64,000 bases of DNA from Antedon bifida (taxonomy: Eukaryota > Echinodermata > Crinoidea > Comatulida > Antedonidae): assembly GCA_963402885.1 (NCBI GenBank), contig OY727096.1, positions 3,410,001-3,474,000 on the forward strand, given 5' to 3'. Numbering within the stretch: position 1 is the stretch's first letter; each line of letters begins with the position of its first letter. The notes under the pieces were generated by a model. That model did not search any database. It was not told the origin of the DNA and saw nothing but the letters and a program-made list of their open reading frames with translations. The position numbers were made by a program, and so were the translations under genes. Shown piece after piece: positions 25,370 to 40,300 of this stretch.

Positions 25370-28300
25370 CTTTGAAGAATAAAATAATAACATTTAACTC
25401 AAAATATCTAGATATCCTATTCTGTAGTTTAGACAATTATCAACATTTTGATGTTAAGAATCGATTAGATTGGGGATAAAGGAAAATGAGCAGAATTGTA
25501 CTGGGGAGGTTTTAAACTACAGTACATTTGAAAATTTCCCTGTAATTCGGGAAGTGGGGGGAGAGGATCTGGGTGAAGATCTGGGGCAGCAGTTATCTTT
25601 TTTAGATAATAATGAAATAGAAGCATTATGTCTTACCAGATCCATCTTCTTTCCTCATCTTGCTCAGTAACAGATTAACGTCTGGTACTCCTTGTACCCC
25701 CTCAGATGCTGGTAACGTATCCACCGACAACATATCCTGACTATCAGTATCATCGCAAAAGAACCAATCACAATGAAGTATCACTGTCTCTACAATACGA
25801 CATTGATCCGACATATCGGTCACCATTGCCACCATACTATCGTCGGCGGATTTGATTAAAGTCGGTCCAAATACGATTGCAAGATTCCTAGCTTCCATTT
25901 TGTTGATATCGTTATTTGCTGCAATAGCTTTTAAATGGTACGCCACAAACTTGAAAGTTTGGTAGTGATAGTCTGGTAATTCATGGATCTGTTGACGAAG
26001 CGCCCACATACGTTTGACAGGTTCTTCGGTGCGATTTGCTTCGATAAAATGTTTGTATTGATGTTTTGGGATGATGGGATGTGGAAGCTTACGGAAAAAT
26101 AGTTTCAGCAAACTGCTTATCACATGTACATCATGCCAACGCTGTGTGTTAAGAATTGTATAAAATATGGTTACTACATACAAAACAATACTACAAAATA
26201 GATAAAGAAAATGATTATGATTTAGATAAGGATGATAGTACTCATTAAGAGGAAGAAAATAATAATATTATGACGATGATGAATGTGAACATTAACATGG
26301 CAAAAAATGATGATTGATGACGATGAAGACAACAGATGTTTGATCTAATATACTGTACTTGCTGCATCTTTAATTGAAGCAAATTTGAGAATATTTGGGA
26401 CAAAATTTGCAAGTAATTCTCAGGCGGGACATACAACCTCAAGATCACTAGCCTGGCATTCATACCTCTAGACCACAGAGCTTGCACTGATGGCTAGGTT
26501 TTAGATTCAAGCACAAGTAAGCAGTGGGTACTGCATCACCAGGAAGATGAATTTAATAACTACTTTGAATAATAGTTGAGGTTCTCAAATTTACTTAATT
26601 ATGACATTGACAATGATATTGATGATGATTATGACGAGGAAAGACTACTTACTTCATCCTCCAGGTTAATTTCATTTCCCTGATCAAGGTAATCCTTTAG
26701 GAGAGATACGCCAGCATTATTTCCGGGTACGCGGTAAATACCGATTGTATCAAGTCCTCGCTCCTCAACTATTGTACAACAAGCAAACACTACAGCTGGG
26801 ACAAACTACAAGATAAAAATAGAAAATTAAGTACAAAAGAATAAATGTTACCAGACAAAACCCCACATTTGTCGGAAATAGAAGACATACTAGATAGTGA
26901 TTCTTCATGTAAAGCCTTGTCAAACTTTATGTGACAAAAAAATGTGATGTGCCCATATATGGACATGATGATGTCATGTCACTACCATATTTGGGCACAA
27001 CACACTTTTTTTGTCAAACTAGTTTGAAAGTCTTCAGGTAATTTTTCTTTTGGATGATCCAAAGTCAAATAAAAATCGTAAAACTTACGTTTTTTATTCT
27101 AGCTTTTATACAAGAGATCCTGATGAACCTTTTTACTAATAGTTTGAAAGTATAGACAGAGCTAAATGAACTTACCTCTGTAAATGGAGATAGAGGGCAG
27201 TCTTCTAATAATACTCCAAACGTTGCAGCTTTTGCAGGTGTATCATCTATCAACTGATTTGCTGAGCTAATCTTTTTAAATCTATGTACCATTTTACCAG
27301 TCCATTTTTGGTTGGGTTTGCTACGTGGAACTGATTCTTCTGCAAAATAATGATCATGTATGTTATAATTATATCAATGATTATAGGAGAAAATAAATCA
27401 AAGGTATGCTTACATAAAATAGAAGCCTAACATGATTATAATTCTTTATATTTTCTGATTAAATTGTCAATAATTTAAATATTTATTTATATATTAAACT
27501 TTGTTTTACAAGGGTTGCTCTAACAGCTGTACTACAGCAGTACAGCTGACTTGAAGAGGTCCTCTTAAAAAAAATACATGAATATAAAACATTCGACGAC
27601 ATTCAAACATAAAGATACAAGAGGATTTATAAAAGTTAAAATTCTCAAACAGATTCAAAAAAGTTAAAATGAATACATGTAAATGTTGAAATTCATTAAA
27701 ATTCAAATATATGTTATTTAAATTTGTTAACGAACACTCAGTGATAACATAATACAGAATAATTTTATAAGTTATCTCGCATTGCTAACAGGTGCATTGT
27801 TATGCAAATTATATGCAGATTAGGCTAATCTGTTTGAAGGAAATGAATGAATAGGTACTTCAATTATTTGAAACCTTACTTCATTCAAGTAGGCTAATTA
27901 CTAATTGCACTTCCGGATCTATTCCGCTATCGACCAAAAAAAAAACGATACGGGAGACGATCATATTAGAACATGTGACCAACAGGAGGAAATCTCTCAA
28001 ATGAGAGGAGGTAGATTAACAAACCATTGTACAAAGAATAACTAATTTGTTCTACTTTCTCTAGTGTAGGCTTAACAAATACAAGGAATTTCTGTCATTG
28101 TTCTCAGAATTGGCCAGAGTAATGCCTTTTAAAAACAGGACATGTAGTGACCATTCTAGGTAAATGGTTTTCATGGAAAGAAATAAAAGTTGTGTCATCA
28201 AACCATTTAACATTTTGGATCAAATTCTTTGATATTTTATGGCCTGTCACTCTCGTTTTTAATTTCTCTTTTTTTTTATATTTATTTCATGGATTAGTTT

Positions 28301-31300
28301 TATTTTTATGTGAAACGCATATATGTTCATTATGCGCTTAAAAGTCCAAATTTATTATTATTATTATTATTATTTTCTATCAAAATAAAACTATTTTCAT
28401 ATTAAAAACATGTCATTAGATGTACCATATTGTTAAAGCATGGTTGAATAAAAAAACAAACAATTCTAATGAATATCAATGATGCAGCAGGTGGGTGTGG
28501 CCTTATCATCTGTTAGCAACCAGATTTGTTAAATTATCTCAATATTTATTTTTTAAATAATTTTGATATTGAAAATGTGTGTAGTTGGTCGCTTTCTTGT
28601 AGATGCTTTAATTGTAGAACATATTTTTTTTTTTTTTTTTTCTGTGCTCTGTTCTGGGTTGACCAACTAGCATAGGTGTTTAGCACCTGTTTGGTCTTTC
28701 CCTACCTTTTATACTTGTTTTGTCTTCTTTGTATTGTGTATGGCAGAAAATTGAATAAATAAACTTGAAATTTATGGATAAGCCTATGCCACACTGGACA
28801 TGTAGTGCTATAATTACAAATCATGGTAATTTTTGTCTGTACCTTTACCAGCTGGCTTCTTAGAATGTTGTGGCATTGTCGGAGAGGAACTTCTTCCACC
28901 AAACTTCTTTCGTATGGATCCTGGTGACAGTTGCTGCTTCTTCTCTGGTGGCACCGCTAAGGCTTGGGAATCCATCTTCTCCTGATGCTGTTGTGTCTTC
29001 CGTAATATCAATTCCTCGCTAGCTACACCCTTCTATTAGATAAACAATAAAGTAGTGTAATTAAATAATTCATATTTTGTTATGCTTTAGTGTACATTAT
29101 CACATGGTATTTTTTGATCCTTAAGATGAACAACTCTCATACCAAATAATACTACAGTATATTTGTATATCATATACTGTAACTTTATGACATCTGATTG
29201 CTATTAGCCATGGTATATTTACCAAACAATTGGGTAAAAGTAAATCCTGTGTTCAATTTGAACGTAGGGGAATGAGCTGTTAGGAGCACATTGCACTAAG
29301 CCTTGGCATTATGTGGTAGAGTGGCCAGTCCCTTTCCTTCCAGTTGCCTTATACTTCCTATTTTTCAACCAGGTACTAAATGATCTGGGCTTAATAGTCA
29401 AGTGTCCTAACTACTTAGCTATCCAACTATAACCTAAAATAGTTTTTTAAAGAAGGTGAATCTGAATGTAGTGTTTTAAAAAACAATGTACTCATCGCAA
29501 GAAGCTAGCTAGGCATGACACTTACATCATCGTCAGGATTGTTGTTGGCTTGAATTGCAGATATCCAGGCTAACATTGTAGAAGTATCTGCAACCTGTAG
29601 AAAACAAAAACAATGTACTCGTTAGTGGAGTTGTAACCTGCTAGCATCAGATATGAAAAAAATAAGGTAAAACATAGTTCTATGCGTATTAGTGGGGATT
29701 TTTGTAGATTGGCACTTGGTATCAATTACACTAAACTCTCAGATAAAAAATTAATCTTGGACTAAACATTAATTCCTGGACTAGAATATTACATAACCCT
29801 TGACCATGCAATAATGTTAACATTATTAAAGAGACCAGATGGTTAATTGTTTAGTATACTTAAAAACACACTTCACAATGTGTGAGCAGCCATTCGCTAC
29901 ATTGTAAATAATATACTTTATACAGACCCAGGGCCCTGATTAGGCTGCCCTTGTAAAAATACATACATATTTGCATAAACACACTACTACAAATAAAAAT
30001 AACTTCCTCGTTCTGTTGTGAGGTTTCCTTAAGCTATGTCTACACTACCAAATATGGTAGTGATACGCCCAAATATGGTAGTGATATGACATCATCATTT
30101 CCATATATGGGCACATCACAAATTTGTTGTCACATCAAATTTTATAATGTAGACAGAGCTTTAAAAATTATCGATCAGTATGGTACTAGAGTCTTGTATG
30201 GAAAAGACGATTCATTATAATAACTGCATTATGAGTAACCAGTGTAGATTGCATGCATGAATAATCAGCATACAATGTACATCTGGAATAATTACAATTT
30301 TAACTCGTCGTATGGTAGAGAACGTTTGACATGCAAATTGTATCTTTAGCTATGAAATTGATAAAATAAAGGGATGGTGTATGTTGAAACTAACTTAAAT
30401 GGTTAGATAGGGTTGATTAGATTGTAAGAAAAGCACACACATACTCCAAGCAATGAACTACATGCAACCACTATCAATATCATCATCATCATCACATTAT
30501 CATCATTAATGTTTCAACATTAATTATGTCATCATCAGAAATGATTCAATATTACAACATTATGTCATCAGGAAGTTCTCATCACATAATTAATGTTGCA
30601 AAATTGAATGCTATCATGATGGTGTATCATTGCTTGGTGCATTAATTATGTTTGGAATATATTGTTTTTGTCCAGCATAATATGCATAAATTATACGTCA
30701 AGGAAATCAGCATAGGCTCCGACACGGCGGACACTCCTTCATTGTTAAAATAGTAGTAAAACCCATAATAGACACCTTTAGGGTGAACAAAATGTCCCTT
30801 TAATAATGGGAACGGGGAGGAGGAGGAGGAAGCACCCGTCATTCAATGAATAGGGGTGGGGTTGGCCATAGTATTAAATGATGTACATTAGTTTCATAAG
30901 AATGTGTCCCCTTCATAGGGCTGAATAGGAGCAAGGTTCTACAATAATAAGTCTACATGGCAGTCTTGTAAAAAAAAAATATTTTTAAAAAAGATGTCAG
31001 TCTGGCTGTTAACTTGATAAACATGATACCATAGCATGATGAAAAACTTAATTTGATCCACGACTCGCAACACAACTAACTGACCAGATCTAATCCCGCA
31101 GGAATAACGGAATAGAAGTAATGTCACATTTAATACATTAAATTTCCCTACGGATCCATTACCTGCACTTTATAAATAAAAATTCAAACTGAAAAGTATA
31201 TAAAATTTATATTTACACACGCACAAAAGGTGGTGGTATTACTAATACGTTCTGCCTTTTAGTTCACACTTTGCAGAGGTTATGTACTTTATTAATATAA

Positions 31301-34300
31301 CATTTCATTCATATTTAAATAAAATTATTATATATTAATATAAAATTTTAAAATTCAAGATGGAGGTTGAAGAATATGTATGGCAGTTCCAATTTAAAAA
31401 CCAAAGTGAAATCTTGATGACTATTTGACAGTGTGAACACAGGATTAATAGTTAAGGACAAACCCCAGTGTGAACACTAAACCAATCCTAATATTTTTAT
31501 GTTCGATGTTTATTCGTATTTTAGTTGTTATATTTTTACACTTGTATTTTTGTATTCATGAATTTTTCATATTTATATTTGTTTGAGCTTGTCAATAAAA
31601 CAAATTTCCTTTTTGTTTTGGACCAATACATATTCTGTAATGCTATGCACATCAATATTGTAAAGTAAAAACATCAGAATATCACAGTATCTTAATGTTG
31701 TTTTATCCTATTCTACAATTAATTTAAGTTATTCTTAGAATATTGTCCTCTAATGGAACCATTTAAAGCACTTACTGTTGTAATGCCATGCACACCAATA
31801 TTGTAAAGTAAGAGTAAGTAAGAGTAATGTCCTATTCTACAATTAATTTAAAGGTGTATTGTCCCCCTAAAATATATATGTTGAATATGCCATTTTAATG
31901 TCGCATAATATTTATTCACTTTGGCCAAAAATTGGACCGAAACAAAAGTTATTTACCTGAAATTTGAAGCAAAAAATAGTCAAATTGGCTTTTATTTTTC
32001 ATGTTTTTGGGGGACAATACATCTTTAAGTTATTCTTTGAATATTGTAACCATTTTTAAATAGTTACAATATTCATAGCATTAGCTACTTTAAAAGCAGC
32101 TAATGCTATGCTCAACCAATACAGAATACAGTAAAAGTATATCAATGCTGTCACACATTCTACATGTGCATTATTTGCGAGGCATTTAGTAATGGAAGGT
32201 TCACACAATAAATCGCTTTAATCCAACGCATTGAAAGCACTCGCTTTATATGTTGTATCGTATTACGAACAAGTGTTGATGATGATTATCACCAATTTCA
32301 TAATAATTTTACAAATTCTCCTTTGATAAGGCATTAGGAAGCTTTCGATTTCGCAACGACTATGACCTGGACTTTAGACTAAGTGTTATGAACAGACGCG
32401 TGCGAAGAATTTGGGTTGATTTTGACGATTTGCTGAACTCATTTTGACCGTGATGGTAATGTTTGGTATTAATGATGGTTAAAGAACTTTAAAGACCTTA
32501 GTACATCTTTCGAGACGAGTAGGAGGTTATCCCGGTGTACTAGTACATCACAGCCACTGATCATAGACCAGTTAGACCAGTCTTTGACCGAAGAGGTCAC
32601 CCAGTATAATAATACAAAACAAAACAAGCACAATATCAATTGAAAAACATGGGAGTCAAAAAGTGTAAAATGAAATGCTGAATGCCTAAATGTTCAATCT
32701 TTTGCTTTGAAATTTTCAACACTTAGGGAGTCCCAAGCAGGATTGGATCTGTACAGTTGCGCAATGGCTATGAGCGCTCACTGGCTAAACTCAGGGGCCC
32801 CTGAGCATTGCCTAGAGGAAAAAACAGGCATTAAAATATGTCAAAAAAGGCTACAAACGCCAGAGGCCTCCAGCGTTCGAGGGCCACTTAGGGTTCCTAA
32901 TCCAGGGGCCTCAGGCCTATGCGTTCAACACTGGATCAACACTATGATCAACTAACTCTAGTTTTCTCAAATTTTTGGTCGATGGAGTTTAGTTTTTTGT
33001 TCTAATGACATAATGATGATACAGATATGATGATGACTATATGATTATCATCAATGAGTAATTGAAAAAAAAAGTTGACAATTATGTTGATGACAAATAA
33101 TTACTAATTTGTTATTGGCTATACCAGAAGGCCTATTGTTATTGTAACCTTGTTTTTTTCATATATACATCAATATCATATTCTTATGGTAATTTTCATA
33201 TTTGGATATTGTCTTTTAGTAGCCTTCACTGTGTATGGTAACAATGCCATCACAGACCACAAGGTCTCCATCATATCTGTCCATTGCAAAACAAATAAAA
33301 AAATAAATAAATATCATTTAATTTCATGCCTTGAAATAATTTTATGTTCTTGCTTTGTTTTTGGCATACTGTACAAATTATTTCGCCATATTTTCATGTT
33401 TTTTATTGTTCTATATACCTGTATTTATTTTATTTGAATTTATAGGACCCTTTAATACCAGTTCATATTTAATGAAGAATCAGCATGGAATATCCTCTTT
33501 GATGGTAAAGTAAATAAATGAAATGTATGTCTAAACTAAATACTTTTTATTCACATTTTTGTTGTTATTGGGATAACTACCTTTGTGACTTACCCATCCC
33601 TTAGCTTGATATCGCCGCATATAATTTATATTAAAAAACAGAATATATACATGTGAATGGCTTACCCAAAACACAGAACTACAGGCATTATCCTTATAAA
33701 GGTAAATCACAACATTTAAGCTCTGAGCATTACAAATTCAACGTCTATTAAATGAGTATGCCATGTAAGTTAGCACGTATCAAGTGACGGTCATTACTTA
33801 TTCTACGGTGTAGGCACGTAGTAAATCACGGTCGTCACTCCTTTCTCGTTTAAACACCACGCAACCAAGCACAGACTAAGACAGTAGACGTACAATACAC
33901 ACCATTGTTTACAAACTAATTTGCATAATTTTTCAAATACAATAAAATATTTTCTTACAACCTTCATATTTCATACTACACACGAAATTAAATATTGTAA
34001 TTAAAAGATTTTAATATTTCAAAACAAAAATGATTTTGTTTATTTAATTCAATTTCTTTTATTTCGGAAATGTCATCCATATCAACAAACAGAAAAAAAA
34101 AGAAGAAAATTCGCAAAATCTAAGCTTAAATATAAAGGATACTTCTCCATCTACAATACATTTTTGAGTTATAGACCATATGTTTGCAAACAAAAAGATA
34201 AAATAAACTGTTAAATTTAATCAGAAATCCATTGACATCCAAAGCTTTCGGTTGACTACTGTATTTTCATTAACCTCATTTTCTGGAAAATAATTAGTTT

Positions 34301-37300
34301 TTTTAGTTTTTTAATCAAAGGTAATAATTATATGTGATATTAAAATGACCTGTTCAACATCAACAAACAATTTTTCTTTAAACAGTTCTGTTTTTTTTTT
34401 TTAAACAAAATGAGTATGATAATATCTTGTGGATGACATATACAATTTTATATTTGGTTTTCTTCAACAAACTGAAAATATCCAATTTAAAATGAAATGA
34501 CTTAATACTCCCTTGGATTCTGTTACAAGATTCGCAACAGCTTCACTTTCTCTTATAAATATCATATTTAATAATACATTCAAAGTATTAAATTGTTCTT
34601 TGCTGTCTGCTTTATATATGTCTGCTGGCATATACATATTTTTCCATTTTGTGTTTTTATTAATATAATTTGTTTATATTAATATTAAAACTAAATTTTT
34701 AAATATTTTATCCATCCTGTAATTGTCAAGTATGTGCTCGCTGTTGGATGCTTATGAAAAAAATTTAACAATTGTAAAACGATTAAAAACAAAACCTTCT
34801 ATCGAACCTTAATTAACATATTAATTTGCATTATCACAATTTTTTTTAAAGAAAACATGATTTGGCCTTTAATGACAGGAAACGAATATATCTTACAATA
34901 CCCAACACCATTGTGCTGGCAGAAATGCCCGGTTTTCCTGAAGGCTCAGGCTTTTTGAAAATGTCATAAATTGAGCATTTTAGAGGACCTGAATAAAATT
35001 TCAAAGAGTATATTTAGCAACGTCTCATGAATGAATAACTGACAGATGTATTTTAACTTACTGTAAGACTTTAAAGAATGACTTGAAATATTATTTTAAT
35101 AATCAATTTTATACAGTATGCTTTTATATGCTATGTTTTATTGTTTTACTGGTTTATATGTATGTATATAATGGACCCCAATGGAAATAAGCTGGAATGA
35201 TATTTACCGGCTTTTTGGGTTATCCATGTAAGACTACCGTATGTTTTAATTGTTCTTGTTTACCAATTGCAATGTATATTTGTGTACTTCCGAATAAATT
35301 CAAATCAAATTCAAATCAAATCAGTGGAATTGGTCTAAATTTTTGTCCAAATTGTATATTTCAAATTATTTGCATCAAACTGTAAAAAAGGATTGTTAAT
35401 TTAATATAATCACTAAATAAACAATATTATCCTTTGCACTTTTAAAATAATTACATTATGTGTACCTTACTCTGCATAAGAAATTACCTTATAATGCAAT
35501 TGTATTCTTTTTCTTAAATTGATAAATTATAATAATTATTAATAGAAAACGAATTGTTTATCAAATCGCAAAACGTCCTTTTATGTTAATTAAATTTAAA
35601 ACATTGACTGGAAAACTGTAAAAGACATAATAACATTCATAAAACACTCCTTTGAAAATAATAGAAAAAAAACAACACACTTTAATATAAAAACAAAGCA
35701 AAGTATGACCTACCTAATAATTTCCTATTAATGATTACCAGCACTGACAAAATAACCTGATATAATGTGTATGGCAAAATCCCATAAAAGCAGGAGAATT
35801 TATAATATTAATAATATATCCATTTACATTAGCATCTCACTAACAAGAGCTCAAACTGAATGAAACAGTAGAGATTTCATATTCTCTCTCTTATCTGATA
35901 ATAAGATGAAAATTGTGCGGAAATGCATCAACTTCTGATGATGCAGACACTGTATATTTGACTTATGAATATTACTGTACTCAAGTGTAATCCCACCCCA
36001 TATTTCTAGGCTAAAATCCACTACTAATGCAATCCGAATATAATCCCACCCTAATTCATACCCATGCCTCCTGGGACTATAATATTCTAATTTAATTTCT
36101 AAATTCAAATAATAATTTATATTGTCTTTTCTAAGGGAAGTCAAAACCTTTAAGGTTTTCGGAACTTATTCCTCCAAGTTTGTCTGCCATTTGTATATAC
36201 ATTTTTAGAGGATATAAATGTATTATTACTTGTATTATAGTACTGTAAATTTTGTATTGTTCATGTAAATATAAATTGGTCTGAGATAAAAATATAAGTA
36301 TTATGTAATCCATTCTGAAAAAAATATCTAAAAATTACTTCTCATAGACTTATATGGAAAGGTAAACAAACCGTAATAAACATAGATTTTAAATTGACAA
36401 ATTGACACAATTCATAGATGTCTAGTCTGTGATCCATAAAATCTTACCATCTAGTGGATCCAGGATTAGGGCAAGCTGAGAAACGCCTAGAAAGTGTAAA
36501 ACTATTACACTGTACAAATTTAGATATTCCTATGTCATCTAACAGAATAACAGAAAAATTGGTAAACTCAAATAGTTCAAAAGCAAATTAAATACAATAC
36601 TAAAAATATGGAGATATTTCTTTTGTACCACCTAAAATATATTCATCCATTATAAATTGCATCAATTCAAAACAATCTAACATAAAATAGACCATTCTCA
36701 AATTTATCATCCAAAAAAAGACTACAGGTAGCAAACAGAGAATATGGTACTGTAAATTAATATCTTTGATGTCTACAATACAAGAAAATATTGTATATAT
36801 AATATAGAGATAAAAATATACTAATATCACCTGAAATTTATCCATCCTAACATTAAAAAATCCAAGAGGTAAACCTCAGGTACAAATAGGTGGTTGATGT
36901 CGACGTTAGCCCATGCAATCCACAGGTTTTGACAGCATTACAATTCACAATACAACAAGCCTATGTGAAAGACATTAGCATTTGCAGTCGTATTCCGCCA
37001 CTCACACCACTGCGTTTTAAACTCAAGGCTGCTTGCTTATGAATAATAAGTAATTAAATTTCACAGTCGGGAAAATTTGGTGGATACTAATTCTGAAGAT
37101 CGTGAAGCTGTGTGAGGATTTCTAAGAGATATTTCCGTATTTATAATTCATTCACAAAATGAGGATGGTCTGTTCTGCTTGAGCAATTCTGTTCTGCTTG
37201 AGCGAACACCCGACCTACATATGTTATTTTATGCAGTTTAATTTTGAAACAATTAAATTTAAAGTCATATATTTAGTCATAAAGCTAGCGGGCTTGGTTA

Positions 37301-40300
37301 ATTTCATCAAAATATTCAGTTTATTTGTAAAATCAATTTTGTTAGAAACATAAAACAAATTCTAAAAATGTTATTATTAACTTTGGATATCGTAAAATTT
37401 TATGTTTACAAGAATGTAATCATTATTTCACATTCAGAAATATTGAAGTGAAAACATTTCAGATTTTTAATCAATAATAAAAATAATCGAACGGTCTCTT
37501 CAGAGAAATGTAACATTAATTAATTAATTATTTACACTTACCGATTATAAATTAGAAATTCAAAAATACTTATTTTTGGAAATGTGAAATAGTTGCCTTT
37601 GAAATGTTCCGTTTAAATTAGTTTTGTACAACTTTTCAGTTTTACTTCTTCCTGCAATTAGATTTCAAAGATAACCATCTTTTTTTCCAGCAGTCTACAA
37701 AATTTTTCGGATGATAATTCTGAAGATTTTGAAATAGTACATAGCAAAAGTACATACACAATAATGCTTGTGTGCACATTAAAGAACCTAGTACATGTTT
37801 CGAGACGAGTATGGGTTACTCCCGGTGTACTAGTACACACACACAGCCACTGATCATAACGAGACTATAATGAAAGATATCAAAGATAGGGGAATTTATT
37901 ACGATACACTATTAGTATTATTGTTATTATTGTTATCACACTTATGTATTAGGCCTATCATTTCTCTTTTCTTTACGGCATTGTTATAAGACAGCAACAC
38001 AATTTCCCAAGTTGGGATGAATAAAGTTTCCTTGTATCCTTGTATCCTTGTATAAATGGGCCCTACGGGAGACCAATCTTTGACTGAAGAGGTCAAAAAG
38101 TATAAATAAATAATAAATAAAAAAAAAAAAACAATGATTATACATAAATTCAAGATATTATGCTTTCCAAAACAAAAGTCATAGTATTTAAATCAGTTGT
38201 AACTTTGTGGTACAAATATACTTGCTTACAAATCCCAAGGTCTTTGGTTCAAATCTAGGTCTTGTCATAGTGCACACACATTTCTTTTCAGGTTGATAAC
38301 AGTGCCAATACATAGATTGTTTAATTAATTTATGCAAATAGACTCTTCTATAATATCTTCTTTAATAAGTTGTTAGATTTAGTTGTTTTGAATTAGTATT
38401 CATTTATATTGTTTTATTGCACAAAAAATATTTAAAAATTATATAAATAAGTCTCAGGAGTCTTTTTTTTTAAATGTGAAACTGTTAAATTCAAATCCGA
38501 TCTTGTTCCAAATACATAAATAGAAAGGCCATGGACATTTATTGATTCCATGTTATTTTAGGATTCTTTCATTTTCCTATAGGAAATTCATTGGATCAGA
38601 AGGTTAAATCATAAATTCAAAAGAGAAATATTGTTTGCACTGTATATTTCATGCAAAATATTCTAAGATAAAGCTAAGCCAATGCGAAAGGTATTTGACT
38701 GGAAGTACATTTCTAAATCTGATGTAATATAAATGTGTAACTTACATATTTACCAATAATAATAAATAGAAATTACTTTAACACTTTTATAAAAATTAAA
38801 ACAAGATAAAGCCATGGAGTTTTTATAAAATTTTAAAGTAAATAATACTATGAAATTTCTAAATCTGATGTAATGTAAATGTGTATAACTTATATATTTA
38901 CCAATAATAAATCGAAATTACTATTATAAAAATTAAAACAACATAAAGCTAAGCTAATGGGGAAGGTATATGACAGAAAGTACATGATGCTATGACATTT
39001 CTAAATCTCATTATCTTATTCTTATATATAACGTCATTATACACTTTTAACAATGAAATAGAAATTACTTTAACACTAATAGAAATTAAGATTAAAACAA
39101 GATAAAGGCTAAACCAATGGGCAGGGATATGATTGAAAGTACATAATGATATTATGCCATTTTAAAATCTCATTGTTTTATTCTAATATAACCTTGTATA
39201 CTTTTAACAAAGAAAGAGAAATTACTTTAACACTATAGAAATTAAAATTAAAACAAGAATAATAATAAAACAAAAATGATCTTATCTTACTTCTAGATGA
39301 CAGTAAATCCTCTACAGTTCATATTAAGTACATCTTTAACAAGCCTAGCATTTATCTATTCCAATCACACTCACTCAAATCAATACAAGTGATCAATACG
39401 AAAGAGAAATTGTATGAATGGGCTTTGTTTGGCAACAGCTAATTTATATGCAGTCGTGACTTTTAGACCCACGGTACCGTGTCGAACTGTAAACAAACCG
39501 TATGTTAATTAATCCCTGGTCTAATTTAACATTGGTAGGAGGATGACATAAGGGCTGTGAAAGCTAATGAGTTTTGAGGCAAGATGGTGTTGCATACATT
39601 ATGATAATATAAATGGGTATTTATAGCTCAGTCTGTGAAACCATAATGTGCTGGGTTCAATTCCTGTCAATGACCAGAATTAGTTTGAACTAATACATAA
39701 TTTACAGCATGACTAAATAAAGATAATTCTTAATTTAAAATATACAGCCTATTTTGAAATAGTCAAATACATATTTAATTTATTTTGTAAATAATTAAAT
39801 TAAGAAATAAATAGATTTTTCCGAAAACAAACTTCTAATAATATGACAAAGAAAGGAAACTAATTAAACATTTTCGGAAAGTCTGTAATAAATTAAAACT
39901 CTAAATATAGACCATTTCCATGCTAAAGAAACTCTATGTCAAAGGTCACTAAATACAGCACTCTACACCAAGTTTAAACAAGAAATATTTCTTAAAAAAA
40001 ACGCTACTCATCTCTTCTGATGATATTCTCAATATTTATCATCAACAAATTGTTAGTTTCATAGACTCTCTGTTCACAGAAATGCTTTGGGGTGTGCGCA
40101 TGCCCAAATACTCATTTTTTTTTAGCCGTAGTAAACTATAAGCTACCCACATGGTAACTGTTTCCTAATGCTTTCGTTCTCTTGAATATAACAGCCTAAA
40201 GGAGCGGCGCGAAAAAAAACTACCCCGAAATAAATATTTAATTGACACGGTTCTAATTATAGACCAAAGCATCATCAATGCTAAAATCCCTTTAATAGGC

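Noticed and set aside
32707..32955. 82-residue plus-strand frame in the GC-rich block
   Set aside because: Antisense to the host gene, no homologue recognised, and composition explained by the repeat-like block.
39620..39690. Functional tRNA gene
   Set aside because: A and B box-like words are present but spacing is short and no acceptor or anticodon stem pairs. More likely a SINE head.
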